Below are positions 1 through 8,266 of a DNA stretch of 64,000 nucleotides, piece by piece. Made by a program: the position numbers and the translations under genes. Below the pieces are notes generated by a model. The model saw only the letters and a program-made list of their open reading frames with translations, had not been told where the DNA came from and did no database searches. How positions within the stretch are numbered: position 1 is the first letter of the stretch; each line of letters starts with the position of its first letter. Source of the DNA: Treponema sp. (GTDB taxonomy: Bacteria; Spirochaetota; Spirochaetia; Treponematales; Treponemataceae); assembly GCA_016288205.1 (NCBI GenBank), contig JAEEYO010000034.1, positions 16,556 through 80,555 on the forward strand, written 5' to 3'.

Positions 1-258
1 GGACTTCCCCACAGCCATTATCTGATTCACCAGCCCTCAAGCGGAATGAAGGGTGTGGCCACGGACATTGAGATCCACGCCGCCGAAATCGAAAAGACCA
101 AGGCCCTGCTGAATGAGATTATCGCGAACGAGACGGGAACTCCCGTTGAAAAGGTCGCAAAGGACACTGACCGCGATTATTGGCTGAATGCCGAGGAAGC
201 AAAGACCTACGGTTTGATCAGCTCGGTCATCTCAAAGCGTTCTGATTTGAAGAAATAG
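1..258 (+). CDS. clpP: ATP-dependent Clp protease proteolytic subunit, 3' end only
   Basis: This is the C-terminal 85 residues of ClpP, the serine peptidase that pairs with ClpX or ClpA to degrade unfolded and tagged cytoplasmic proteins. The reading frame is open from base 1. It shows the family stretch IHQPSSGMKGVATDIEIHA, whose histidine is the catalytic histidine, followed by DTDRDYWLNAEEAKTYGLI, which carries the catalytic aspartate region and the conserved processing-end motif. The nucleophilic serine lies upstream of the window. The gene ends in TAG at 256-258, 18 bp before the next start. Family identity is clear; only the 5' part is missing. Confidence 0.93.
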   Translation, partial: GLPHSHYLIHQPSSGMKGVATDIEIHAAEIEKTKALLNEIIANETGTPVEKVAKDTDRDYWLNAEEAKTYGLISSVISKRSDLKK

Positions 259-276
259 GGACGCGCGGGGACTGTA

Positions 277-1233
277 ATGCAATTTGAACTTACGGATGAA
301 CTGAGTGACAACATCATCTTTTCAATGGAGGATCAGAGCTCAATCTGGTACATAGATTCCAGGGACAGCTCCATCCTTTCCGACGAGATGATGCGCGAGC
401 TGGAACTTGAGACAGACGACTCTGAATCCGGGGACATCTTTTACAATCTCCCGCATTGGACAAGCGAAGACGGCTATGAGCTTATGGCCGATTTCACAAA
501 TAATCTTCATTCACCGCTTGCCCGTACTGATTTGAGGCGGGTTTTGAACAGCGGAAGGGGGGTGTTCAGAAATTTTAAGAATGTTTTAAAAGAGTATCCT
601 GAGGTTGAGAAAAAATGGTTCTCCTTCAAAAATCAAAAGATGAAGGAACGCGTCGCCTCTTGGTACAACAGTCTGCGTGAATCCTGGGGAATGGAGCGTC
701 TGGAATCTGAGTCAGGAGATGATGTTCAGGAAACTGACGAGCTGCTTGAGAATGACTTTGTATTTAGTGATTGGAATTATTCCAAAGACCAGGAGGAACT
801 TGAGCGCGGAATAAAGGAGGTTTCGGACGATTTTTGCCGGCAATCCTCAACGACCATTGACCGCAATGTGGAGGCAGCCATAGCATTTTTGCAGGACAGG
901 CACTCCAAGCTTTCGGAAAGCAGCGGAAAATCAGGTTTGGTTTGCAGGACTCCCGACGGAGAATTTTCCGGTTGCATACTGTCAGCACAGTGTCCGCTTC
1001 CAGCAGAAAATACCGTTTTCATTACGGATTTTTTCGTCGTTCAAAGATTTCGCGGATTAGGAATTGCCAGAATCCTGCTTTCAAAATGGATTGAGCATTT
1101 GAAGGCTGATGGAGTCCGGTGGATTTTTATATCAGACGCAATGGCCCCCGATGTCGTTAAACCTCTGCTTGAGCACTTTGGTTTTTTCAGGGCAGTCACG
1201 GGCTATGCTGCGGATTTGTCAACGATTTTTTGA
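277..1233 (+). CDS. GNAT-family acetyltransferase domain protein
   Basis: The C-terminal third (about residues 210-310) is a GNAT N-acetyltransferase fold. Motif A reads VQRFRGLGIARILL, the acetyl-CoA pyrophosphate loop (R-x-x-G-x-G/A pattern), and is followed by a helix and LLEHFGFFRA, a typical motif B end. The first 200 residues are acidic and match no domain I recognise; they may set substrate choice. The ATG at 277 follows a GCGGGG purine stretch by six bases. The gene sits 18 bp after clpP, so it is probably read through from it. The acceptor substrate cannot be told from sequence. Confidence 0.75.
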   Translation: MQFELTDELSDNIIFSMEDQSSIWYIDSRDSSILSDEMMRELELETDDSESGDIFYNLPHWTSEDGYELMADFTNNLHSPLARTDLRRVLNSGRGVFRNFKNVLKEYPEVEKKWFSFKNQKMKERVASWYNSLRESWGMERLESESGDDVQETDELLENDFVFSDWNYSKDQEELERGIKEVSDDFCRQSSTTIDRNVEAAIAFLQDRHSKLSESSGKSGLVCRTPDGEFSGCILSAQCPLPAENTVFITDFFVVQRFRGLGIARILLSKWIEHLKADGVRWIFISDAMAPDVVKPLLEHFGFFRAVTGYAADLSTIF

Positions 1234-1290
1234 GATTCCGCGGCTATTTTAATGGGAAATTTATACCCAATATTTTATTAGGAGAAAAAA

Positions 1291-2247
1291 ATGGCTTACA
1301 ACAATGATTACGCCGTTAACGAAGAACAGATTGCTGCTTTTTTGAGTGATGCAGTGAAGAGCGTGGAGCAGGGTGCTTCCAATTCAGATATTGAGGCTCT
1401 TAAAGAAATTAAAAAACTTTTTAAGAAAAACGTACCTCTTTCAAGAAGAAATTACGTCACAGCATGGCTGATCAAGGCCGCAACATCCAGAGGACGCTTT
1501 TCAACCCGCGACAGAAGTGACCGCTTCCAGGGACGCGACCGCAATGACAGAAATGACCGCTTCGCCACACGCGAAAAGACGGAGAGAAACGACAGGTTCA
1601 GCAGGGACCGCAACGAGAGACGTGTCGATTCCCGCGCTGCACATGAGGACGGAGAGCGTGAGGAAAGACCCCACACACCACGCGTACAGATCGCGCCGGA
1701 GCTGGCAAAATCAATCTTCATCAGCATCGGACGCAACCGCCGTGTTTACCCCAGGGATTTGCTCGGACTTCTCGGAAGCGTGGCCGGACTCGACAGGGAA
1801 AGAATCGGTGACATCAAGGTGCTCACAAGCTATTCGTTCGTGCAGCTTTATGCCGAGGACTGCGAGAAAGCAATCAACGCCCTGAACGGATATGACTACA
1901 GGGGACGCAAGCTGAACGTGGGTTACTCAAGAAAGGCCGGTGAGGGCGACGAGGGACTCTCTGATTCAGAGACTTCCGTAAGCTCAGAGACATCCGCCCC
2001 AAGCACTGAGTCATCATACAGCGATTCCAGCATCAACACGGATCCGATTCCTGAGAATGTGACAAACACCGCACACGCAGACACTTCCGTAAACACAGAG
2101 GCGGAGCGCATTGCGGCGGCACAGAGTGAATTTGCGGCGCGTGAGACATCTGTTTCCTCAGGCACAGCGAATGACGAGAACATAAAGCCGTTTTTCGAGA
2201 CAACCGATGACGGCCAGGTGAAGTCACGCTTCGGTGTGAACGGCTGA
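1291..2247 (+). CDS. DbpA-type RNA-binding domain protein
   Basis: A 318-residue protein built of three parts. An N-terminal helical region of about 70 residues comes first. Next is a low-complexity linker rich in R, D, N and F (repeats such as RDRNDRNDRF). Then a DbpA-like RNA-recognition fold at about residues 148-220 (FISIGRNRRVYPRDLLGLL to GRKLNVGYSRK). The last 100 residues are serine/threonine/glutamate rich and probably disordered. In DbpA this fold binds 23S rRNA at the end of a DEAD-box helicase; here no helicase part is present, so a stand-alone RNA-binding or assembly role is inferred. AGGAG at 1280-1284 precedes the ATG. Confidence 0.75.
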   Translation: MAYNNDYAVNEEQIAAFLSDAVKSVEQGASNSDIEALKEIKKLFKKNVPLSRRNYVTAWLIKAATSRGRFSTRDRSDRFQGRDRNDRNDRFATREKTERNDRFSRDRNERRVDSRAAHEDGEREERPHTPRVQIAPELAKSIFISIGRNRRVYPRDLLGLLGSVAGLDRERIGDIKVLTSYSFVQLYAEDCEKAINALNGYDYRGRKLNVGYSRKAGEGDEGLSDSETSVSSETSAPSTESSYSDSSINTDPIPENVTNTAHADTSVNTEAERIAAAQSEFAARETSVSSGTANDENIKPFFETTDDGQVKSRFGVNG

Positions 2248-2265
2248 TTTTCAAGGTGAAATTAT

Positions 2266-2985
2266 TTGATTAGAGTAATACCGACAGGACCGTTTCAGGT
2301 AAACACGTTGATTGTGAGCCTGAGCGGTTCCGATGTTTTTATAGTGGATCCGGCCGCATGTTCCTTTTCCGAGGACGAGGAAGCAATATCCTCAATCCTT
2401 GCGGAGGAGCGATTGAATCCCGTGGCGTTTGTTCTGACCCACGGACACTTCGACCATGTGTGCGGTCTGTCCCACTTGAAAAAGCTCTATCCCGAGGTTC
2501 CTGTTTTAATCCATGAGGCGGACAAAGCCTGGATTGGAAAGGACGGACTGGAGCTTCAAAAAAGATCCCTCTCAGTATGCGGCGTGCCTGTTCTTTTGAA
2601 GTCCGTTGAGGATATGCCTGAGGCAGACGGATTCATCTCGGACGGAAAGAGCCTTTTTGACTCCGAGCCGGTGAAATCAGCGTGTGAGAGCGGAAAAATC
2701 CCCGGGCAAAGTGCCGATGAGCTAAAAAAATGGGAGATAGTTTCCACGCCGGGACACAGCAAGGGAAGCGTCTGTCTTTACAATGCCGGAAGCAATGAGC
2801 TTATAGTGGGGGACACAATCTTCTACGACGGAACCGGACGAACCGACCTGCCTTTTGGGGACGGAAAGGAAATCAGGCGTTCCATAAAGATGATTTATGA
2901 GCGTTTCCCGAAAGATGCCAAGACCTATCCGGGACATGAGGGCTCCGGGTTCAAGCTTGAGTACAGCAGGCCCTTGTTTTATTAA
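2266..2985 (+). CDS. Metallo-beta-lactamase fold hydrolase (glyoxalase II-like)
   Basis: A 239-residue cytoplasmic MBL-fold hydrolase. The metal motif THGHFDHVCG (T-H-x-H-x-D-H) is at about residues 58-67, the third-metal histidine is in STPGHSKGSVCLY, the bridging aspartate in IVGDTIFYDGTGRTDL, and the last histidine in TYPGHEG. This order and the ending match the glyoxalase II-like group that hydrolyses thioesters such as S-lactoylglutathione, but the substrate here is not known. The start is a TTG at 2266, chosen because AAGGTG lies 7 bases upstream and no ATG fits. It converges on the leftward gene ending at 3011. Confidence 0.82.
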   Translation: MIRVIPTGPFQVNTLIVSLSGSDVFIVDPAACSFSEDEEAISSILAEERLNPVAFVLTHGHFDHVCGLSHLKKLYPEVPVLIHEADKAWIGKDGLELQKRSLSVCGVPVLLKSVEDMPEADGFISDGKSLFDSEPVKSACESGKIPGQSADELKKWEIVSTPGHSKGSVCLYNAGSNELIVGDTIFYDGTGRTDLPFGDGKEIRRSIKMIYERFPKDAKTYPGHEGSGFKLEYSRPLFY

Positions 2986-3010
2986 GGAACGGTCGGAACA
3001 ACACAATCAG

Positions 3011-3994
3011 TTAGAATGAATTTCTCGTGAGTGGCACACTGATTTTTACTCCCTCGCCAAGGAAGTCACGGTGGACTCCCTCAATCAAAAACTGCACGCT
3101 CTCAACCGTGGAGAATGCCGTGGCGGTGAAGACAATCTGCTGCAGCTCTCCGATCAATCCCTCAATTCCGTACTGATTGAACTCAAACTGCTCGCTGAAA
3201 TTCAACGTGGCCACACCGTTTTTTATGGACGAGCCGAGGAGCCTTGTGCCTGATGAAACCAGCGTCTGGCATCCGTAAGCCTGGGTTTCCGCCTGGGTGG
3301 GACCGTCAATCAATGCGTTGATGGCGTCGGTAAGCGGCGTGTCCGATTTTTTCATCGTGCGGACAACCTCATTCCTGAGCAGGGTGCCGTCTGGGGTAAG
3401 GGATATGAAATACAGCTTCAGGTTCATCACTGCCTGTGGATCCGCGACGGGGGACTGTACCGGTGCCGTGGTGACTGCATCTGCAGGTGTTGCCGGATTC
3501 TGTTTGGGAACTGGCTGGGCTGTAATCACCGAGAGATCCTGAGTGTCGTAGATGTCGGGAACTGCGCTTCCGTCTCCCTCAATGGCATACATGTACGCCT
3601 GCTCTGCCTCCGCATCGTCTGCCGCGGGGAAGGATGGGTTTTCGTTTTTCGGACGTGATGACACTGTCGGATCCTTGTAATAGGAAACTCCGCTCTCACC
3701 TCCAAGCTCCGATGAGGCTGCCGTAACAGCAATCTGGAAGTCGGATGAGAATGCCTCCACGTCGTTTTTTTCCGTGGATTCAGTGACCTCGGCATTTTCT
3801 ATGAACGCGGGTGTTTTTCCGAAGAGCCGGTCGAAGAATCCCGTGGTTTTCAGGTTCGACGTGATTTTTTTCTGATTCGCGACAAAAATGATTATCAAAA
3901 TGATGGCTGCGAGGAGCCAGAGTCCCCAACCCAAGAGAGAGGAAGTTCCGTCCTTTTTGCCTGATTTATTTTTTTCGCCATTGTTCTTAGCCAT
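3011..3994 (-). CDS. GerMN-domain membrane-anchored protein
   Basis: A single-pass membrane protein of 327 residues. A lysine-rich cytoplasmic tip is followed by one transmembrane helix (LLGWGLWLLAAIILIIIFVA, about residues 20-39). A long polar, probably disordered spacer of about 150 residues comes next, then a C-terminal GerMN domain. The domain runs from LKLYFISLTPDGTLL through VVRTMKKSDTPLTDAI and the GVATLNFSEQF strand. GerMN occurs in spore germination protein GerM and in many non-sporulating bacteria, where it is thought to act at the envelope; the exact role is unknown. The start is the ATG at 3994; an in-frame ATG at 4006 is an alternative. Upstream is an AATAGAAGAAA motif shared with two other leftward promoters. 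Confidence 0.7.
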   Translation of the reverse strand: MAKNNGEKNKSGKKDGTSSLLGWGLWLLAAIILIIIFVANQKKITSNLKTTGFFDRLFGKTPAFIENAEVTESTEKNDVEAFSSDFQIAVTAASSELGGESGVSYYKDPTVSSRPKNENPSFPAADDAEAEQAYMYAIEGDGSAVPDIYDTQDLSVITAQPVPKQNPATPADAVTTAPVQSPVADPQAVMNLKLYFISLTPDGTLLRNEVVRTMKKSDTPLTDAINALIDGPTQAETQAYGCQTLVSSGTRLLGSSIKNGVATLNFSEQFEFNQYGIEGLIGELQQIVFTATAFSTVESVQFLIEGVHRDFLGEGVKISVPLTRNSF

Positions 3995-4120
3995 AGATTT
4001 TTCCATCCGAACTTTTAAAATTTCTTCTATTAAATAGAGTATCGTACAAAATGCAAATAAAATATACATCGTATTGAATATAAAATCAACCGTAACTTTT
4101 ACCGTTTGTAATTTTTTTAA

Positions 4121-4149
4121 TTTACATAGGTTAAATCTCGTGTTATACT
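4121..4149 (+). promoter_or_regulatory. Promoter for the 4215 gene
   Basis: TTTACA at 4121-4126 and TATACT at 4144-4149 with an exact 17-bp spacer. It gives a leader of about 60 bases ending in the strong ribosome site AAGGAGGA just before the ATG at 4215. Confidence 0.6.
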
Positions 4150-4214
4150 TGAATGGAAATTGTCTTTTTTTAAGTAAAACTTAAACATAGCCGAAACCGC
4201 AAGGAGGACTCATT

Positions 4215-7200
4215 ATGTGTTTTGAGGAAGATGGATTGAAAATGCAGGGAAGGGTGTGTGCTCGTGGACTGAGACGCATTTTACTCTCGCTCGTGGTTTT
4301 GTTTGCCATGTGCATTCCCGCTTTCGCACAAAAAAACTCTGGCGGACAGATGTATGACCGCGGGGCCGTGGTGAAATCCATAAAGAACGGTGCGAAGATG
4401 AGCGGCTATTTTGTGAAGGTGGACGCGAAAAAGAAAATCGCATATTTTTATACCGACAAGCAGCTGACGGACGAGGCGGGCGAGTACAATCTGGGCGAGC
4501 AGTTCTGGATTGACTGGGACGAGGACAAGATGGACCCGCTCAAGGTTGATTTGAAAGCCTTCTATAAAAAGATAAACCTTACGAAAACGATTCTGATGCG
4601 AACCCAGGACGGAACCCATCTTGCGAACGTGACTGTGGTAAAAGCATCCAGGCCGGATAAAACCGAGGCGCAAATCCAGAAGGAAAAGGATGCCGCAAGA
4701 AAATCGGGATATGACGCGGGATATGTGAGCGCGGGCAGGACTCTTCCTAAAGCACATGCCGATTACTCAAGCGAATGGTACGCGGGATATGACGAGGGAG
4801 CCGCAGAGTCTAAGAGACAGGCAGAGGAAAAAGCAAGACAAGCCGCCAAGCAGGACGGATACAACGCAGGTCTGGGCGGAAAGTCAGCGTCCGTACCCAA
4901 GGCACATTCAGCCTACGCGAGCGACTGGAAAGCAGGTTACAGCGAGGGAGCAGCGGAGTACAAGAGACAGACCGAAGAAGCCGCAAGACTGGCAGCGGAA
5001 AAAGCAAAGCAAGCCGCCGAGGCCGCCAAGCAGGACGGATACAACGCAGGTCTGGGCGGAAAGTCAGCGTCCGTACCCAAGGCACATTCAGCCTACGCGA
5101 GCGACTGGAAAGCAGGTTACAGCGAAGGAGCCGCAGAGAGAAAGAAACTGACCGACGCAGCTTACAAGGCAGGATATGACGCTGGACTAAAGGGAAGTGC
5201 AAAATCACCAACAGTGCCGAGCAGTTACACGGCATACAGTGACAGCTACAAGTCAGGTTACACCAAGGGCTACAATGAGCAGTTGAAAAAGAAAGAGGAA
5301 GAAAGGATAGCTAAGGAAAAGGAGCGGGAGAGAAACTTGCATCAAGAGACACCCACAGCTTCCACTGGCTCATCGAATTCAACGCCGAGTGTCCAGCAGC
5401 CGAGCACAACATCCGCATACGTTCCCGACGCACAGGTCTCCGAGAATTTTGTCTTTACCGCAAGAAAGCATCCGACGGTGGTCTCATACGACAAACTTGA
5501 TGCGCAGGTTCAGAAAATCAAGTGCCCCACATCAATGAGCATTGAGGAAGCCGCAAAAAAAATCATTGCCCCTGCGAAGACCGAAATGGAAAAGGCACGC
5601 GCTCTCTTCACATGGATCGCATGCAACGTGGTGTATGACTACAGTTTCAAGAAAGACTCTTACACTGCTGCCGGCACATGGAAAAACCGCACGGGAACAT
5701 GTCAGGGATATACCCTGCTTTACATACAGATGGCAAAATCCGTCGGACTCAACGCAGAGTACATTTCTGGATATGCCAAGAACGCGAGTGACTATAAGCC
5801 TGGAATGGAATTGGAAAAACACGGCTGGGGTGTGGTTCACATAAACGGAAAGGACGTTCTCTTTGACGTGACATGGGGAGCCGTAAAAAATCTTGATGAC
5901 ATTTCCACATTCAAAGGCGATTATTTTGACTGCGATCCGTGGCTCTTTGCATTCTCTCATTGGACGGATGAAAGTGGAAAATCATTCATTTCAGACAGAC
6001 TCACAAAGGATCGCTTTATTGCGCTCCCGTATGTTGACATAAGGTTCACACGAGCCGGCATTGACGGAAAGGAGCTGTATGACTTCTTCAAGGTAAATCC
6101 GAATGCCTGGGTACCAGCGGTGTACAACACGCTGTTTGAAATAAGCGCGCTGAAAATCAACAAGATGCCGTTTACAAACATATTGCTTTCTTCTCAGACT
6201 TATACTTTTAACTTCTCACGTTCAAGCGAAAAGAACTTAATCGTCACAGGCTATGACGGCACGAACGGTAATGGTTCAAGAGTTGGCATGGCCGCTATAC
6301 TTCCAAACACTGATTTTGTATTCAAGACGTCCTCAACAGGCTTGGCAACCATTAATTACGGTGGATTTATTGCAATGCAGTATAATACCGAGCACACGCT
6401 CCTTCAGAATTGGTCGGGAGACTATTTTAACAAGCCGAATCAGTCTGAGGTCAAATTTACTTTGATAGATGGTGGAAAGGACAACAACATCGCTAAGGGA
6501 AAGCCAAAGGTTCTTTGCTTTTTTGATTCAAAAAATGGATCGCCATTTGACATGATCATTTGGCAGGACAGATTTACAGATGCGGGTATAGATGTCGTCA
6601 TGGTGGAGGCAACAGGGGCTTCTCGTGATAATGTCAAGAGATTCTTGCAAAGGGCAGGTGTACTTGCAGACTATGTGAAATATGCCTATGCCACGGATTC
6701 AAGCAACAGCTCGCTGCTGAACCGCTATTTGACTTCTGCTGGAATCGATGCATCCAAGGCAAAATTGCCCATGACCGTCTACTTAGACTCAAACAACAAA
6801 TATCAGTTTATTGAATATACTCCGACGGAAGATATTATTTTCCATAGGGTTGACTCAATAGCAACTGCGACAAATACTGTCCGACCGAAGATTAATTACT
6901 TCAGCAGGGCAAATTTCCGCAAGATTATGTTTACATCCATCGATTCCAAAAAGAGGATAAGCAATGAGGCTGAGGGAAAACCGAAAGTCATAATCTTCTC
7001 CCATGTTTGGTGTGAGGCTAATTTTGCACAAAGCCCCGCCCGCGATACTATGGAAAGCCTGCTTGACGAGGCTTACGCTCATCCTGACCGGTTCAAGGAT
7101 GTTGACATTGTGATAGTGAACATATTGGGAGCAAAGACTAAGGAACACCGGGACATGGTTATAAACTATGGCAATGCACATCCGTTCCCAGATTCTCTGA

Positions 7201-8111
7201 ACATCAATTATGCAATAGAGACAGAGTGCAATCCTGACGGCACACCCAAGAGTTATGGCACTTGGGGAGGTTATTTGAATTGGTATACGGCGGCCAGTGG
7301 TATTCATGGCAGCACTTCCATGAGCAATGATATTGTCTACATCGACTCAACGAACAAGATGCGCTGGCTTGACTCTGGCTATGGAATCTCGGCGGATACC
7401 ATTCTTTCCAGGGTAGCGGGTATTGAGGCCTCTGTTTCAAAAATAAAGACAAGTGGTGCAAATTACAACAGTTATGGACTTCCATATGACAAGAACGCCG
7501 TAATCAACAAGGCGAATGTCGGCAAACAAACTAACATGGGAGATTATGTTGTCGTCCAAAATTCTAATGATTATATTGAATTCATAGGTGTTTATCAGGC
7601 TGGTATGTATGACTTAAAGGAACAGTGCTGGGCATATGTTGTTGACGAGAAGCTTAAAAACTATCCAATTGATTTCTCAAAGTACTATACCAAGATTGAC
7701 CTTTCAAAAACAGAATTGAACCGTGATGTCAACGGAAACAAGATTGGTTCGGCTCCGGTTGCAAACGCGAGCGTAAACTCCTATGGACTTCCGTATGATC
7801 CCAATGCAAAAATCAATACCGCAATGTACAATGTACCGGTGGAGTTCGGGGAATACTACATGAAGGCGTTGAAGGACGGGGACTATGTTTTTGTTGTAAG
7901 GCTGCGCCCGACCATGGAAAACGGAGGATTCCAAGGTGTCTTTGATTTAAAGGAGCAGTGCTGGCTTGAAAACTACCCCGATTTGAATAGATTGAGTTGG
8001 GAACAGCTTGTGGATGTTGACATTAACATAAAGCAGTTCTACTCAAGCATAGATCTGACAAAGACAAAACTCAACCGCGACACTAAGGGAAATCCTGTGT
8101 GTCCACGATAA
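4215..8111 (+). CDS. Large exported protein: Tyr/Gly/Ala repeats, transglutaminase-like core, thioredoxin-like domains
   Basis: A 1298-residue secreted protein. A signal peptide (RRILLSLVVLFAMCIPAFAQ) ends near residue 39. Residues 155-360 hold four repeats of about 45-60 residues with a D-GY-AG...SYxAYxxxYxxGYxxG pattern, joined by Lys/Glu/Ala-rich helices. A transglutaminase/protease-like core follows at about residues 450-560, with the triad Cys in RTGTCQGYT, His in KHGWGVVHI and Asp in DVLFDVTWG. Two segments near 760-860 and 925-1080 look like thioredoxin folds (KPKVLCFFDS, KPKVIIFSHVWCEANF) but without CxxC. Two C-terminal modules each start SYGLPYD. AAGGAGGA precedes the ATG. It may remodel the envelope or bind partners outside the cell; function is inferred only. 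Confidence 0.72.
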   Translation: MCFEEDGLKMQGRVCARGLRRILLSLVVLFAMCIPAFAQKNSGGQMYDRGAVVKSIKNGAKMSGYFVKVDAKKKIAYFYTDKQLTDEAGEYNLGEQFWIDWDEDKMDPLKVDLKAFYKKINLTKTILMRTQDGTHLANVTVVKASRPDKTEAQIQKEKDAARKSGYDAGYVSAGRTLPKAHADYSSEWYAGYDEGAAESKRQAEEKARQAAKQDGYNAGLGGKSASVPKAHSAYASDWKAGYSEGAAEYKRQTEEAARLAAEKAKQAAEAAKQDGYNAGLGGKSASVPKAHSAYASDWKAGYSEGAAERKKLTDAAYKAGYDAGLKGSAKSPTVPSSYTAYSDSYKSGYTKGYNEQLKKKEEERIAKEKERERNLHQETPTASTGSSNSTPSVQQPSTTSAYVPDAQVSENFVFTARKHPTVVSYDKLDAQVQKIKCPTSMSIEEAAKKIIAPAKTEMEKARALFTWIACNVVYDYSFKKDSYTAAGTWKNRTGTCQGYTLLYIQMAKSVGLNAEYISGYAKNASDYKPGMELEKHGWGVVHINGKDVLFDVTWGAVKNLDDISTFKGDYFDCDPWLFAFSHWTDESGKSFISDRLTKDRFIALPYVDIRFTRAGIDGKELYDFFKVNPNAWVPAVYNTLFEISALKINKMPFTNILLSSQTYTFNFSRSSEKNLIVTGYDGTNGNGSRVGMAAILPNTDFVFKTSSTGLATINYGGFIAMQYNTEHTLLQNWSGDYFNKPNQSEVKFTLIDGGKDNNIAKGKPKVLCFFDSKNGSPFDMIIWQDRFTDAGIDVVMVEATGASRDNVKRFLQRAGVLADYVKYAYATDSSNSSLLNRYLTSAGIDASKAKLPMTVYLDSNNKYQFIEYTPTEDIIFHRVDSIATATNTVRPKINYFSRANFRKIMFTSIDSKKRISNEAEGKPKVIIFSHVWCEANFAQSPARDTMESLLDEAYAHPDRFKDVDIVIVNILGAKTKEHRDMVINYGNAHPFPDSLNINYAIETECNPDGTPKSYGTWGGYLNWYTAASGIHGSTSMSNDIVYIDSTNKMRWLDSGYGISADTILSRVAGIEASVSKIKTSGANYNSYGLPYDKNAVINKANVGKQTNMGDYVVVQNSNDYIEFIGVYQAGMYDLKEQCWAYVVDEKLKNYPIDFSKYYTKIDLSKTELNRDVNGNKIGSAPVANASVNSYGLPYDPNAKINTAMYNVPVEFGEYYMKALKDGDYVFVVRLRPTMENGGFQGVFDLKEQCWLENYPDLNRLSWEQLVDVDINIKQFYSSIDLTKTKLNRDTKGNPVCPR
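4842..5125 (+). repeat. Exact 104-bp direct repeat inside the 4215 gene
   Basis: Bases 4842-4945 recur without a mismatch at 5022-5125, a shift of 180 bp (60 codons). The unit encodes the AAKQDGYNAGLGGKSASVPK type repeat. Perfect identity at third positions indicates recent duplication or gene-conversion upkeep, and the repeat could expand or contract by recombination without shifting the frame. Confidence 0.95.
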
Positions 8112-8118
8112 GACATGA

Positions 8119-8157
8119 GGCATCCATCCAAGCATGGGTGCCGTTTTTTTTTTTTTT
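8119..8157 (+). terminator. Rho-independent terminator of the 4215 gene
   Basis: GGCATCCAT pairs with ATGGGTGCC (one G-T) around a 6-base loop, followed by a run of 14 T beginning two bases after the stem. It lies just after the stop at 8111. Confidence 0.9.
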
Positions 8158-8236
8158 GAGATATTTCCCCAAAAGGATGGTTTCTAACTAAGTTTTGGGG
8201 AATTATCTCGAAGTATTGACAGATATTTCCCCAAAA
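8158..8236. repeat. Three copies of a 16-17 bp operator-like sequence
   Basis: GAGATATTTCCCCAAAA at 8158-8174 faces an inverted copy at 8193-8209 (TTTTGGGGAATTATCTC, one mismatch). A third copy, direct, at 8221-8236 fills the spacer of the promoter at 8216-8244. The layout suggests a repressor site, or the end of a small mobile element. Confidence 0.8.
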
Positions 8237-8244
8237 GTTATAAT
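8216..8244 (+). promoter_or_regulatory. Perfect consensus promoter for the ATPase gene
   Basis: TTGACA at 8216-8221 and TATAAT at 8239-8244 with a 17-bp spacer; both boxes match the sigma-70 consensus at every base. The spacer is one copy of the AGATATTTCCCCAAAA repeat, so a protein bound there would block the promoter. Confidence 0.85.
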
Positions 8245-8266
8245 AAAGTGTGTAGGGGGCTTGGGC

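Noticed and set aside
764..1022. Leftward frames inside the GNAT gene, and similar antisense frames throughout
   Set aside because: They mirror real genes, lack ribosome sites and have no recognisable motif.
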